From JAIOSM01 sp964593725 (GTDB lineage: Bacteria > Desulfobacterota > Desulfobacteria > Desulfobacterales > Desulfobacteraceae): a stretch of DNA of 64,000 bases. The DNA lies in contig CAZQJS010000009.1 of NCBI GenBank assembly GCA_964593725.1, positions 18,439 to 82,438 on the forward strand, given 5' to 3'. The notes below the pieces were generated by a model. That model was not told the DNA's origin. It did no database searches and saw only the letters and a program-made list of their open reading frames with translations. Shown here piece after piece: positions 15,566-24,136 of the stretch. Numbering within the stretch: position 1 is the stretch's first letter; every line of letters begins with the position of its first letter. Both the position numbers and the translations under genes were made by a program.

Positions 15566-17527
15566 ATGAATGGCAAAAAAACCGGGTTTCTGTTTTTCAC
15601 AATGGTGATTTCCATGATCATTTTTCTTGTTCTGCCGGGATGTGTTTCTGTGGAAAGCCTGCTTCGGGATGGAAAGTATATTGAGGCAGACAAAATGTGT
15701 GCACAACGTGCGCAATTGGAGCAAAAAGACTGCTATAAAAAGATTGCCAGGGCATATCTGGCCAGTGGATCTTTGGATGAAGCAGGTAAATATTTTGAAA
15801 AAGCCGGGGATAAAGATGGACTTAAGCTGGTTGCTGAACTGTTTTTAAAGAAAAAAGAATTTAAATCTGCTGCAAACTACCTTGCAAAAAGCAGGGGCAC
15901 AATAGTGTTCAAGGAAGAGTTTGCAAATAATATTCATAAATGGCCGGAAAGTGATACTGAAAAAATCCATCGGAAAATAGAAAACCATAAATATATTTTC
16001 CACCATAAACGAAACAAAGGATCATGGTTTTCCTGGCCAGGCAGGCAAAATTTTTCCCTTAAAAACGATTATAAAATTGAACTTGTATTTACCCGTCTGG
16101 AGGGTGAATCGTCCTGTGCCCTGGCCTGGGGCATGAACAATGTCAAGTACAATTATCTATTTGGTATTTATAGCAATGGTAATTACTATTTTGGAAAATT
16201 TGAAAACAGTAAATGGAAATCAATAATTCCTGGTACGCCTTCGGAATTCATCAATAAAAATTTTACTGAAAACAAGCTGACCATTGAAAAAACAGGATCA
16301 ATTTACAGGTTTTTCATAAATGATCATTATGTCTGTAAGGCTGCATATAGTGGTGTTTTTGGCAATAAAACCGGTATTTATCTGGATAAGGCCATAAAAA
16401 TATCAGCCACAAGATTAGTTGTCACAGAGTACCCTTCTCTTAATAATATTTTGCTGGAAATTGCAGGTCAAAACCTTAAAGACAAAGATTACAATTCAGC
16501 TGTTCAAAATTTTAAATCTGCAGGATTAACTGATAATCAGATGTTTATGGAGCTTGGTAAGCATTACCATGCCAGTCACAATACCAAAGCAGCCATGGAC
16601 TCTTTTTTAAAGGCAGGATGGACAAAGGATAAAATCAAAGCAGATCATATACTTCAGGAACAATTCATAAACAATAAAAACAAGTGGGGTGTAGGGGATG
16701 AAAAAGCATTTACCCTGGAGATTAAGGCAGATGTACTGATTTTCAACCATAAAAGAAAAAAAGGAGCATACTTTACATGGAAAAAAACCAGCCTTAACAC
16801 CAATAGTGACTTTATTATTGAGGCTGTCATGAAAAAAATCAGCGGCAGAAACACTTACCCATATGAGATTCTATATGGGTTTAAACAAGTGGATAATTAC
16901 TATACTTTTGGACTGACCGGCTCAGGAAAATTCATCTATGGAGCGTATGAGAATAACACATGGATAACCCTTAAAAACTATACTGAATGTAAATATATAA
17001 AAAAAAATAATTCCTGGAATAAAATCTCAATTGTTAAATCAGGAAAGAACATGGAATTTTTCATTAATGATAACTTGGTGCACAGGGCAGATGCCGGCAT
17101 ATTATCCGGAAGAAAGGTCGGGTTCCAGATCAACAGGGATATTAAAATAGCAGTAGACTATTTAACTGTTACCAATTTACCCCCTGAAGAGTTGCTGCAG
17201 ATATATGCAGATCAGTTTGAGACAGAAAAGGACAGGGCAGGGTTAAAAAACATTGCTGAAATTTATTATTTAAAGAAAAATAATCTTCTGGGTGACAAAT
17301 ATAGAAAGCTTGCTGGCCTGAAAGAGATAAAGCATAAGGATTATGATGTTGATATTTGCTTTAAAGCGCTGAAAAAGATGGAGCTTAATCAGCAGACAAT
17401 TAATACAGTAGAATCTGTTTTCGGGAAAACAAGCCTTATCTCTTCATTGAAAATGATGTATCCATACACTGATAAAAAAGGCAGGATTTTTCTGTATAAT
17501 ACCATTGCAACCTTAAAGAAAAAATAG
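15566..17527 (+). CDS. Lipoprotein with TPR-like repeats and two LamG-like domains
   Basis: The 653-residue protein starts after AAAGGGGGT and has a lipobox ('LVLPGC', Cys28). Short helical repeats of TPR type follow (residues 29-110: 'LRDGKYIEADKMC', 'YLASGSLDEAGKYFEKAG'). Two related jelly-roll domains cover about residues 115-290 and 365-545, each ending in a 'FINDxxV...GxxxGIxxxxxIKI' pattern, with another TPR-like stretch between and after them. It is predicted to be anchored in a membrane on the periplasmic side. The LamG-like domains resemble the protein at 2135-2854. It is four bases upstream of the WD40 gene, so they are surely cotranscribed, and it may be a scaffold or receptor for it. 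Confidence 0.75.
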   Translation: MNGKKTGFLFFTMVISMIIFLVLPGCVSVESLLRDGKYIEADKMCAQRAQLEQKDCYKKIARAYLASGSLDEAGKYFEKAGDKDGLKLVAELFLKKKEFKSAANYLAKSRGTIVFKEEFANNIHKWPESDTEKIHRKIENHKYIFHHKRNKGSWFSWPGRQNFSLKNDYKIELVFTRLEGESSCALAWGMNNVKYNYLFGIYSNGNYYFGKFENSKWKSIIPGTPSEFINKNFTENKLTIEKTGSIYRFFINDHYVCKAAYSGVFGNKTGIYLDKAIKISATRLVVTEYPSLNNILLEIAGQNLKDKDYNSAVQNFKSAGLTDNQMFMELGKHYHASHNTKAAMDSFLKAGWTKDKIKADHILQEQFINNKNKWGVGDEKAFTLEIKADVLIFNHKRKKGAYFTWKKTSLNTNSDFIIEAVMKKISGRNTYPYEILYGFKQVDNYYTFGLTGSGKFIYGAYENNTWITLKNYTECKYIKKNNSWNKISIVKSGKNMEFFINDNLVHRADAGILSGRKVGFQINRDIKIAVDYLTVTNLPPEELLQIYADQFETEKDRAGLKNIAEIYYLKKNNLLGDKYRKLAGLKEIKHKDYDVDICFKALKKMELNQQTINTVESVFGKTSLISSLKMMYPYTDKKGRIFLYNTIATLKKK

Positions 17528-17530
17528 GAT

Positions 17531-18859
17531 ATGGGAAAAATGAGTGATCAAAACAATAAAGAGTCTGACAAAGATTCAGAATACAATGCAGCCAGCGATG
17601 AGAAGCCCCGGGTTTATGCCATTAAAAAGGATGTCAGCGGATGGAAGCTGAGCCGCCGTGGTTTTTTGTCAACCATTGCCGTATCAGCCACCATGGGATT
17701 GATAGACAACAGCAGTGCTAAAGCAAAGGGGAACAAAAATACAAATCAAGTACTGACTGCCCACAAAAATTCTGTCAATTGTGTTAAATTCAGCCCTGAC
17801 AATAAAAAAATTGTATCGGCATCAGATGATAAAACAATTAAAATCTGGAAAATTGCATCCGGGAAAGTTATCAAATATTTAAAGGGACACACCGGAAAAA
17901 TCACTGCCATTGCCATAAGCCCCAATGGAAAATATCTTATTTCAGGTGCAACAGACAATACAGTGAGGCTCTGGAATTTTAAAACAGGAAAGCTTGTAAA
18001 AATTTTTAACAAACATGCAGGCTATATATGGACTGTATGTTTCAGCCCGGATAACAGATATTTTGCATCAGGTTCAGTCAATGGAACAATAAACATTTTC
18101 AATCTATCAAAGCTGAAGCTTTTCAGAACCATCCAGGGTCATTCAAATTCAGTATTTTCCATAAAATTCAATTTTCAGGGATCATCCCTTGTCTCAGGGT
18201 CAGCCGATAAAACCATAAAACTCTGGGATTTTCCATCCGGGAAATTGATAAAAACCTTTACAGGGCATGAAAACAATATTAATTCTGTTTTTTATGATAA
18301 AAGCGGTAAAAGCATTGTCTCAGCTTCGGATGACGGAACAATAAGAATATGGGATATTGATTCCGGCAAAGGGAGCACTTTGGTTCGAGAAAACACTCTG
18401 ATAAATACTTCTGTTGTATCAAATAACGATAAATGGATAATTTCCGGAACTGACAGCAAAACTATATATATACATGACAGAATTTCAGGAGAGGTTAAAA
18501 AAACCCTGCAGGGTCATACACTGCCCGTGAACTGTATCAGTATCTCTTCTGATGACACATTGCTTGTGTCATGTTCCCATGATAAAACCATACGCATATG
18601 GGAGATGGACACTGGAAGGATGCTGACCTGGCTGGTTGATCTTTCTGAAATAAAAAAAGATGTCAAGGGGATTGTATATAAAAAGCACCTGCCCGGAGGG
18701 CGGACAATAACATACACACTTCCATGCGGCTCCCCCGTACCTGCCGGTGCAACATGCACCTGCAATTGTGTGCCTGGAAGCATATGCAGTTGTGTGGGAC
18801 ATATAACATGTTCATGTGTGGGCCATACTGTCAGTTCCCATTACTGGTTTCCAAATTAA
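17531..18859 (+). CDS. Tat-exported seven-bladed WD40 protein with Cys-rich C-terminal tail; candidate radical SAM substrate
   Basis: The 442-residue protein has a 40-residue hydrophilic N-terminus, then a twin-arginine signal ('KLSRRGFLSTIAVSATMG', Arg42-Arg43). Seven WD40 repeats run from about residue 75 to 375 ('DDKTIKIWK', 'DNTVRLWN', 'ADKTIKLWD', 'DDGTIRIWD', 'HDKTIRIWE' and two degenerate blades). The last 49 residues are unlike WD40 sequence: eight Cys (399, 409, 411, 413, 419, 421, 427, 429) in 'CTCNC', a 'VPGSI' turn and two copies of 'CSCVGH', ending in an aromatic 'HYWFPN'. Tat transport suggests the protein folds, and perhaps is modified or metallated, in the cytoplasm before export. 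It is the last gene of the radical SAM block, which makes the tail a plausible substrate; that is inference. Confidence 0.82.
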   Translation: MGKMSDQNNKESDKDSEYNAASDEKPRVYAIKKDVSGWKLSRRGFLSTIAVSATMGLIDNSSAKAKGNKNTNQVLTAHKNSVNCVKFSPDNKKIVSASDDKTIKIWKIASGKVIKYLKGHTGKITAIAISPNGKYLISGATDNTVRLWNFKTGKLVKIFNKHAGYIWTVCFSPDNRYFASGSVNGTINIFNLSKLKLFRTIQGHSNSVFSIKFNFQGSSLVSGSADKTIKLWDFPSGKLIKTFTGHENNINSVFYDKSGKSIVSASDDGTIRIWDIDSGKGSTLVRENTLINTSVVSNNDKWIISGTDSKTIYIHDRISGEVKKTLQGHTLPVNCISISSDDTLLVSCSHDKTIRIWEMDTGRMLTWLVDLSEIKKDVKGIVYKKHLPGGRTITYTLPCGSPVPAGATCTCNCVPGSICSCVGHITCSCVGHTVSSHYWFPN

Positions 18860-18883
18860 ACCCGGTTGTTTTGAAATAAAAAT

Positions 18884-18914
18884 AATAATCAGCAATTCTC
18901 GGTGGTTATTTTTT
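18884..18914 (+). terminator. Probable terminator after the WD40 gene
   Basis: AATAATC (18884-18890) pairs with GGTTATT (18904-18910), and the stem runs directly into a T-tract. The stem is short and contains a G-U pair, so strength is uncertain, but its place 24 bases after the WD40 stop fits the end of the block. Confidence 0.45.
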
Positions 18915-18969
18915 AAAAGTGATGTTGTCAAGACGGTTTCTTCAAATTGAAGATCCCCGCAAAGGTAAC

Positions 18970-19505
18970 AACTCACATTCCGCCTGGATTTTTCCAGTTT
19001 ATTTTATTATAGTTAACCTCAATGAAAAAATAACCAAACATTGACGACTTTACCATTCAGCATCTTCCAGTTGTCACAGCATATGCCAGGAAAACAGGAG
19101 TTGTTGATATTATTAATACCTGCGAACTATAATGAATGCTCTGATTTAATCAAAGATGCTATTAACAAAGACGATTGGGTTGAGCCTGGAAAATTATCCG
19201 GTACGACAGAAACCAGCTGCTTTGTTTTGCTATGCAATGTGCCTGTAGATGGAGATAGCGGTATGCAAAAGAAAACAACAAGGATCTTCCGGGGGGATAG
19301 CTGAACTTGACCAAGGAAATTAAATATTAGGGTGTGGAATGTAAGATGTTATATTGCTTTTCAGGGCATAAGATCGGGCAAAGTGAGGCCTGGATATGCT
19401 TTTGGAGTGCATCTGTTTCAAGTGAAACCTAAACGGAAAAAGCATATCCAGGCCTTACTTATTCCTTTGTTAGTCTTAAAAATAATTTTTGACCGGGAAT
19501 TGCTG
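18970..19505 (+). mobile_element. Decayed IS1634/DUF4277-type element, copy 1
   Basis: This stretch shares long near-identical segments with the inverted copy at 55769-56193. One frame reads 'DDFTIQHLPVVTAYARKTGVVDIIN', split by later stops, which is the N-terminal DUF4277 pattern of IS1634-type transposases; no complete transposase remains. Near the right end an 18-base perfect inverted repeat (AGGCCTGGATATGCTTTT at 19386-19403 against 19438-19455) encloses a smaller GTTTCA/TGAAAC hairpin. The element ends near 'GGGAATTGCTGAA'. The interior differs from copy 2, so the two copies carry different deletions. It fills most of the gene-free region 18860-19632; the rest of that gap shows nothing I can name apart from the terminator at 18884. 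Confidence 0.65.
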
Positions 19506-19632
19506 AATAATAATATTCCATACAGACATATCATAAAAAATGTTGTACAATGAATAATTAAATAAAAATCGTAAAAATTAAAACAATTTACCATTCAGAC
19601 GATTTAATGCCATCTGGGTTAAGGGGTGTGAA

Positions 19633-20499
19633 ATGGATAAAATATCAGATGCACTGTCCAATGTATTTGACGTGCTTCATATTTTCTGGGAAAGGGAAAA
19701 GACACACAGGTTTGTATCGGCTCTGATTGTAGTGATCTTTATATTTACCCTTGGTATTATTGAGCTTAACAACCTTGGCCTTTTTCCGGAAACTGCAGCA
19801 AAGAGGATCGCGGCCAGCCAGTACATGTCAATCTATACAGCTTTTTCTCTGGTCCTTATTCTAGAGGTGATTGAGTTGATATTTGCCCTTCCTGATTCCA
19901 TGTCAAAAGCCGTTGGAAAACAGTTTGAAATCCTTGCCCTGATTTTTTTAAGAAGTTCATTTAAAGAGCTTTCCTCCCTTCCGGTTCCCCTTAATATCAG
20001 TGGCCACCATGAAGCTTTGTTCCATATTCTCACCTATGGAGGCGGTGCCATTGCAATCTTTACCCTTCTTGGAATATATTTGTTAATGCTGCGTAACTTT
20101 GGTGAAGCTCCTTTTTCCGGATGCTTTCTTGAAAGTTTTATCAAAGCCAAAAAAACCGTTGCACTGTTAATGCTTGCTCTGTTTTGCGGTATGGGCTGTT
20201 TTAATATATGGCTTCTTATAACCAACACTCCTGGTTTTAATTTTTATCAGTATTTTTTTACAATGCTGATTTTCAGTGATATCCTCCTTGTCCTGATTGC
20301 CCAGTATTTTCTTCCGCAGTTTCCTGCTGTTTTCAGGAATTCCGGCTATGCCCTGGCAACACTGCTGATTCGTCTGGCCCTCACAGCTCCTGTTTATTAT
20401 GATGTTCTGCTGGGTATTTTCTCCCTTACCTTTGCCCTGGTTTTAACCTTTGTTTATAATAAGTTTTATGGCAGAGAGCCTCCAGACCATGGCAAATAA
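19633..20499 (+). CDS. Multi-pass membrane protein of unknown function
   Basis: The 288-residue protein begins after AAGGGGTG. It has at least six long hydrophobic segments ('FVSALIVVIFIFTLGII', 'MSIYTAFSLVLILEVIELIFAL', 'AIAIFTLLGIYLLML', 'TVALLMLALFCGMGC', 'YFFTMLIFSDILLVLIAQYFL', 'LLGIFSLTFALVLTF') joined by short polar loops. I recognise no transporter signature. The hydrophilic N-terminal 25 residues are probably cytoplasmic. It lies upstream of the GAF-ANTAR gene with a 48-base gap and may be coexpressed with it. Confidence 0.7.
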   Translation: MDKISDALSNVFDVLHIFWEREKTHRFVSALIVVIFIFTLGIIELNNLGLFPETAAKRIAASQYMSIYTAFSLVLILEVIELIFALPDSMSKAVGKQFEILALIFLRSSFKELSSLPVPLNISGHHEALFHILTYGGGAIAIFTLLGIYLLMLRNFGEAPFSGCFLESFIKAKKTVALLMLALFCGMGCFNIWLLITNTPGFNFYQYFFTMLIFSDILLVLIAQYFLPQFPAVFRNSGYALATLLIRLALTAPVYYDVLLGIFSLTFALVLTFVYNKFYGREPPDHGK

Positions 20500-20547
20500 A
20501 AATTTTTATTGACCTTTAGTACCAATATCTGATTATATTATAAAACC

Positions 20548-21276
20548 ATGATGGAACAGAATATAGAGACATATGACGGATATCTTAAAGCTTTAACCGA
20601 TATCAGCCAGGCAATTACTTCAGATATTTACATTGAAGACCTTCTTAAGCTGATTGTCATGGTTACAGCCAGGGTTACAGGAGTTGAGATATGTTCGTTA
20701 TGGATAGTGAATGAGGAGGAAAAACCTCCAAAAATCCGACTTAAAGCCACACAGTCCATTGCATCGGAGTATTTTAACGATCGTTCTTTAAACCTTAATG
20801 AAGGCGTGGTGGGGCAGGTGGTTACCCATAAAAAGCCGTTGATATTAAAAGATGTGCAGAGGAGCAAGAGGTTTAAGGAAAGAGAGATGGCAAAAAAACT
20901 GGGGTTGATATCCATGGTGGGCATTCCCCTTAAAATAAAGGATGATAAAATCATAGGTGTTTTAAACTGTTTTACAAGCAGCCCCCATGATTTTCCCAAA
21001 ACAGAAATCAATCTATTAACAGCTGTTGCAAATCAGGCTGCCGTTGCCATCCACAATACAGAACTCATGGTCAAAACCAGGGTTATACAGGAAGAGCTTG
21101 AAGCACGCAAGCTGATAGAACAGGCAAAAGAAATTTTAATGCACCAGCGCAAAATACCAGGAGATGAAGCTTATAGATGGCTGCAGAAACAGAGCATGGA
21201 TTTGCGCAAATCAATCCGTGAGGTATCTGAAGCTGTTATTCTTTCTAATCAGCTGTTTAAAAATAAAGATGCTTAA
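20548..21276 (+). CDS. GAF-ANTAR domain regulator
   Basis: This 242-residue protein has a GAF domain at about residues 15-175 ('LKLIVMVTARVTGVEICSLWIV', 'LNLNEGVVGQVVTHKKPLIL', 'GIPLKIKDDKIIGVLNC', 'NLLTAVANQAAVAIHN'). A C-terminal ANTAR domain, about residues 185-240 ('ARKLIEQAKEILMHQRKI', 'AYRWLQKQSMDLRKSIREVSEAV'), is an RNA-binding antiterminator module that acts on dual-hairpin leaders. The GAF part should sense a small ligand or a partner protein. The target transcript is not known, and no ANTAR dual hairpin is evident next to it. Confidence 0.88.
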   Translation: MMEQNIETYDGYLKALTDISQAITSDIYIEDLLKLIVMVTARVTGVEICSLWIVNEEEKPPKIRLKATQSIASEYFNDRSLNLNEGVVGQVVTHKKPLILKDVQRSKRFKEREMAKKLGLISMVGIPLKIKDDKIIGVLNCFTSSPHDFPKTEINLLTAVANQAAVAIHNTELMVKTRVIQEELEARKLIEQAKEILMHQRKIPGDEAYRWLQKQSMDLRKSIREVSEAVILSNQLFKNKDA

Positions 21277-21313
21277 TAATTATTAACCTTATTTATGACT
21301 CAGGGAGGTAAAA

Positions 21314-21703
21314 ATTTCTTCTCCAATAACCGATAAAGAGCTTGCAGCAATTTTCAGAAAAGATATATCTGATGATTTTTTTGAGGCATTATACGGAGAT
21401 GCAAAAGAAGGTGCCTATGATATAAATCTTAAGTTTAAAGATTTGAGTGACAGGTTACTGACTTTGGAATTTCATCTTAAGAAACGGCCGGATAAATGCC
21501 TGGTGTGCAGCCTGACCTATGGACTGCCCCAGGTTTTCTCAAAACATCCTGTGATTAATGTCAAAGGTATTGTGGAACAGATCGGGCAGATTTTAATCAA
21601 TAAAAAAGAGTGTAAAGAGTGTACCGGGTGGGAACTTGGCAGAACACAGGAAATTTCAGATGATCTTCACACCATACCTTTGGTTCTTTTTTTAAATAAA
21701 TAG
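21314..21703 (+). CDS. Small conserved Cys-containing protein with apparent ATT start
   Basis: The frame is open from just after a stop at 21296 and codes 'SSPITDKELAAIFRKDISDDFFEAL' (split), 'DAKEGAYDINLKF', 'RPDKCLVCSLTYGLPQVFSKHP', 'KECKECTGWELG' and 'LHTIPLVLF'. There is no ATG, GTG or TTG until TTG 21443, which would cut off 43 well-formed residues. AGGGAGG (21302-21308) stands five bases before an in-frame ATT at 21314, so I take ATT as the start (about 129 residues). It resembles a small family I remember from Desulfobacterales with a misleading homeobox-type name. The Cys pairs (CLVC, CKEC) may bind metal. Function unknown. Confidence 0.65.
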   Translation: MSSPITDKELAAIFRKDISDDFFEALYGDAKEGAYDINLKFKDLSDRLLTLEFHLKKRPDKCLVCSLTYGLPQVFSKHPVINVKGIVEQIGQILINKKECKECTGWELGRTQEISDDLHTIPLVLFLNK

Positions 21704-21711
21704 CAGAAATT

Positions 21712-21757
21712 AAAAAAAGACCTTTGAAGGGTTGCTCCTGTTCAAAGGTCTTTTTTT
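21712..21757. terminator. Bidirectional terminator
   Basis: A perfect 16-base stem, AAAAAAAGACCTTTGA (21712-21727) against its complement at 21742-21757, has A- and T-runs on both sides. It lies between the convergent genes ending at 21703 (+) and 21780 (-), so it can serve both. Confidence 0.9.
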
Positions 21758-21779
21758 GTTTTAGGGTTAATCTGATTTA

Positions 21780-23849
21780 TCAGTTTGTTTCATATTCTAT
21801 TGTAATGGTAACTGTCCTGTTAAAGGATCTTCCCTCGGCTGTGGCATTGTCATAGGGAGGGTTATATGGCCCGTCACCCCGGAACACTACCCGTTCCGGT
21901 GAAGGAATGCCGCTGTCCATTACACCTTTATAAACTGCTTTGGCGCGTCGCAGAGAGAGCAGGACATTATAATCTTCCTTTCCTATTATATCTGAATGGC
22001 CAACAATGGTAACATTGGCATCTGGCAGTTCTTTAATCCTTTTAACAACACGGTCTAAAACAGTCTTATTTCTCTCCTTGATTGCAGAGCTGTTATAGTC
22101 AAACAGGATCAGGGCATATTTTTCAACCACTTTATATTCAAGCTTTTTGGCCTCACGTTCTACTCTTTTTATATATTTAATAGGAGTGTTTGTTGTATTG
22201 GTTGTAAAGACTTCACCTGTGACATCGGTCATGGTGGCACTTATTGAAATACTGCCCATGGATCCTATTTTTTTAAGGCCTGTTTCATTAAGGTTGAAGG
22301 AACAGTCAGAAATAGTGTTTCCCTGGCCTTTTATTGTTTTTAATAATTGGCCGTCACCCTTGATTTCAATAATCCACTCCTTTAAATCATAGCCAATTTT
22401 AATATCTGGTTTAATGTTTATGTCGTTGGAGCTTGCAACCTCAAAGGTATATATACTTTTAATGGAATCAAGTATTGCAGGATCATCAGAATAGATTTCA
22501 ACCCGCTGGTTTTCAACCCTGCCCTCTTCTACACTGTTTGTGCTGGGAACTGCCGGCAGTTTACGGGCTGTGACCTTTATCCTGCCGGAATCAATGCCCC
22601 ATATATATCGGAAATATGCCCGCACCTCTTCAGCCCGGGCCTGGGAAAGGGCGATTTTATTCTTTTCTTTTCCTCTGTTGCTGATGCAGCCCACAATTTC
22701 CATGTTGGCATCCGGGTTGTCAATAAATCTTTTTCCGATTATGTTCAGTACATTATAATATTTAGCCATGGTATTGCGCAGGGTTTTATCATCAAATTTT
22801 GCTGCTTCTGCCTGGCTTTTTAATAATTTATATTTTTGGGGAATTTTACTTTCGCCTGTGTCAAAAAAGATATAACTGAGCAAAGGAGAACTGTCGATTA
22901 TTGTAAGTTCTTCAATTGTTATGGCAGATGGAGTTGTGGTTAATGAGCCTTTGGGCGGGTTTAAAAAATTATATTCAACCACATATTGATGGAGTAAAGT
23001 TGTTGAAACTTTTTTAAAAACAGGGAGTAAATTAGCAGCAGAAGTTGCTTTCCATATTCTTCCGCCATTTGTTTCGGAAAATTTTTTAAGATATTCGTTT
23101 GTCCCTTTGGACGGCATAAAATCAATGGCATAGGCACTGAAATTTGACAGTCCCTTTGCTTTTTTATCAACAACTTCTGTTTTGATTTCACTATTGATAT
23201 CTTCACCATCAGTAAAAACAACTAAAAATTTATTGCTCTCTTCAGGCATTTGTGAAATCAGTTCCAGACCTCCTGCAATACCTTCATATAAGAAAGTTTT
23301 ATCACTCAGGTACTTTTTAAAACTTCTCTGGAAAAAGCCCCTGAGTTGTTCATGGTTACTTGATTGAAATGTTTTTAACCTGAGGCTGTGCCCATCCATA
23401 TTAAACTTCTTTTTTTCATCAAAGATAACAACAGTTACCTTATCAAAGGGCCGGACAATTTTTAAGAATTCATCCAGGGCATTCAGAAGAGGTTTAATAG
23501 CCTTGCGCTGTTTCATGGAAAAGGAGTTATCCACAACCAGAACAAAGTTTATGCTGACATCTTTTCTTGTATTGAGAACTTCTGCTGCGGTTATAATTGC
23601 TTTTTTACCGCCTTTTTTTATAATAAAATCGTTCTTTGTCAACCCTTTAACAGGGTTATTTTCCGAATCAACAGCTGAAACCAGAATTTTATTTTCATCA
23701 ATTTCCTGAAAAGTTATGGCTGCATCCTGGTCAGGTACCATTACCTGCAGCTCTTCTTCACCGGCAGCCAGGTCTTCTGCAAGGCACACACCGGAAAAGA
23801 AAGTGAACATTGACAATATCATCAAAAAAATAATTATCTTCGTTTTCAT
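21780..23849 (-). CDS. Exported VWA domain protein with two OmpA-like domains
   Basis: The 689-residue protein has a signal peptide (MKTKIIIFLMILSMFTFFSGVCLA-E). A von Willebrand A domain at about residues 95-300 has an intact MIDAS start ('VLVVDNSFSM', DxSxS). Two OmpA/MotB-type peptidoglycan-binding regions follow: a degenerate one around residues 320-455 ('IFFDTGESKIPQ', 'IALSQARAEEVRAYF') and a clear one at the C-terminus ('LILFDYNSSAIKERN', 'VTIVGHSDIIGKEDYNVLLSLRRAKAV', 'FNRTVTI'). It should be a periplasmic or outer-membrane structural protein that links cell wall and an unknown ligand. GGAGG precedes the start. It ends at a shared terminator. Confidence 0.82.
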   Translation of the reverse strand: MKTKIIIFLMILSMFTFFSGVCLAEDLAAGEEELQVMVPDQDAAITFQEIDENKILVSAVDSENNPVKGLTKNDFIIKKGGKKAIITAAEVLNTRKDVSINFVLVVDNSFSMKQRKAIKPLLNALDEFLKIVRPFDKVTVVIFDEKKKFNMDGHSLRLKTFQSSNHEQLRGFFQRSFKKYLSDKTFLYEGIAGGLELISQMPEESNKFLVVFTDGEDINSEIKTEVVDKKAKGLSNFSAYAIDFMPSKGTNEYLKKFSETNGGRIWKATSAANLLPVFKKVSTTLLHQYVVEYNFLNPPKGSLTTTPSAITIEELTIIDSSPLLSYIFFDTGESKIPQKYKLLKSQAEAAKFDDKTLRNTMAKYYNVLNIIGKRFIDNPDANMEIVGCISNRGKEKNKIALSQARAEEVRAYFRYIWGIDSGRIKVTARKLPAVPSTNSVEEGRVENQRVEIYSDDPAILDSIKSIYTFEVASSNDINIKPDIKIGYDLKEWIIEIKGDGQLLKTIKGQGNTISDCSFNLNETGLKKIGSMGSISISATMTDVTGEVFTTNTTNTPIKYIKRVEREAKKLEYKVVEKYALILFDYNSSAIKERNKTVLDRVVKRIKELPDANVTIVGHSDIIGKEDYNVLLSLRRAKAVYKGVMDSGIPSPERVVFRGDGPYNPPYDNATAEGRSFNRTVTITIEYETN

Positions 23850-24047
23850 CTTATTCCTCCTGTTAATAAGTGTCGGTTTAAGTAATTATATCAGATAGTT
23901 ATCCAATATAATTTTACTTGTCCCCTACCCATACTTAATCAGAAGCAATTATTGTTCATATGGATCAAAATGTCAAACAAATGCTCTTAAAAAAGATAAC
24001 ATGCATGGGAAACAGGCTTTCAATAATCCTGTGCAGGGTTTGCCAAT

Positions 24048-24092
24048 ACAGCTTGACAGCTGTTTGACAAAGGTTTTTACATACTCTATTCT
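24048..24092 (+). promoter_or_regulatory. Sigma70-type promoter with adjacent palindromic operator candidate
   Basis: TTGACA (24064-24069) and TATTCT (24087-24092) are separated by 17 bases. Directly before the -35 box lies ACAGCT-TGAC-AGCTGT (24048-24063), a perfect 6-base inverted repeat suited to a dimeric regulator. It stands 45 bases upstream of the nitroreductase start and likely drives that gene and those after it. Confidence 0.6.
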
Positions 24093-24136
24093 TGTTTATC
24101 TTGTTTATTATGAACGTAAAATAGAGGAGGTAATAT

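Noticed and set aside
19332..19553. Small repeated protein-like frame 'GYAFGVHLFQVKPKRKKHI'
   Set aside because: It is present in two element copies, but it translates the palindrome region of the element; not a gene.
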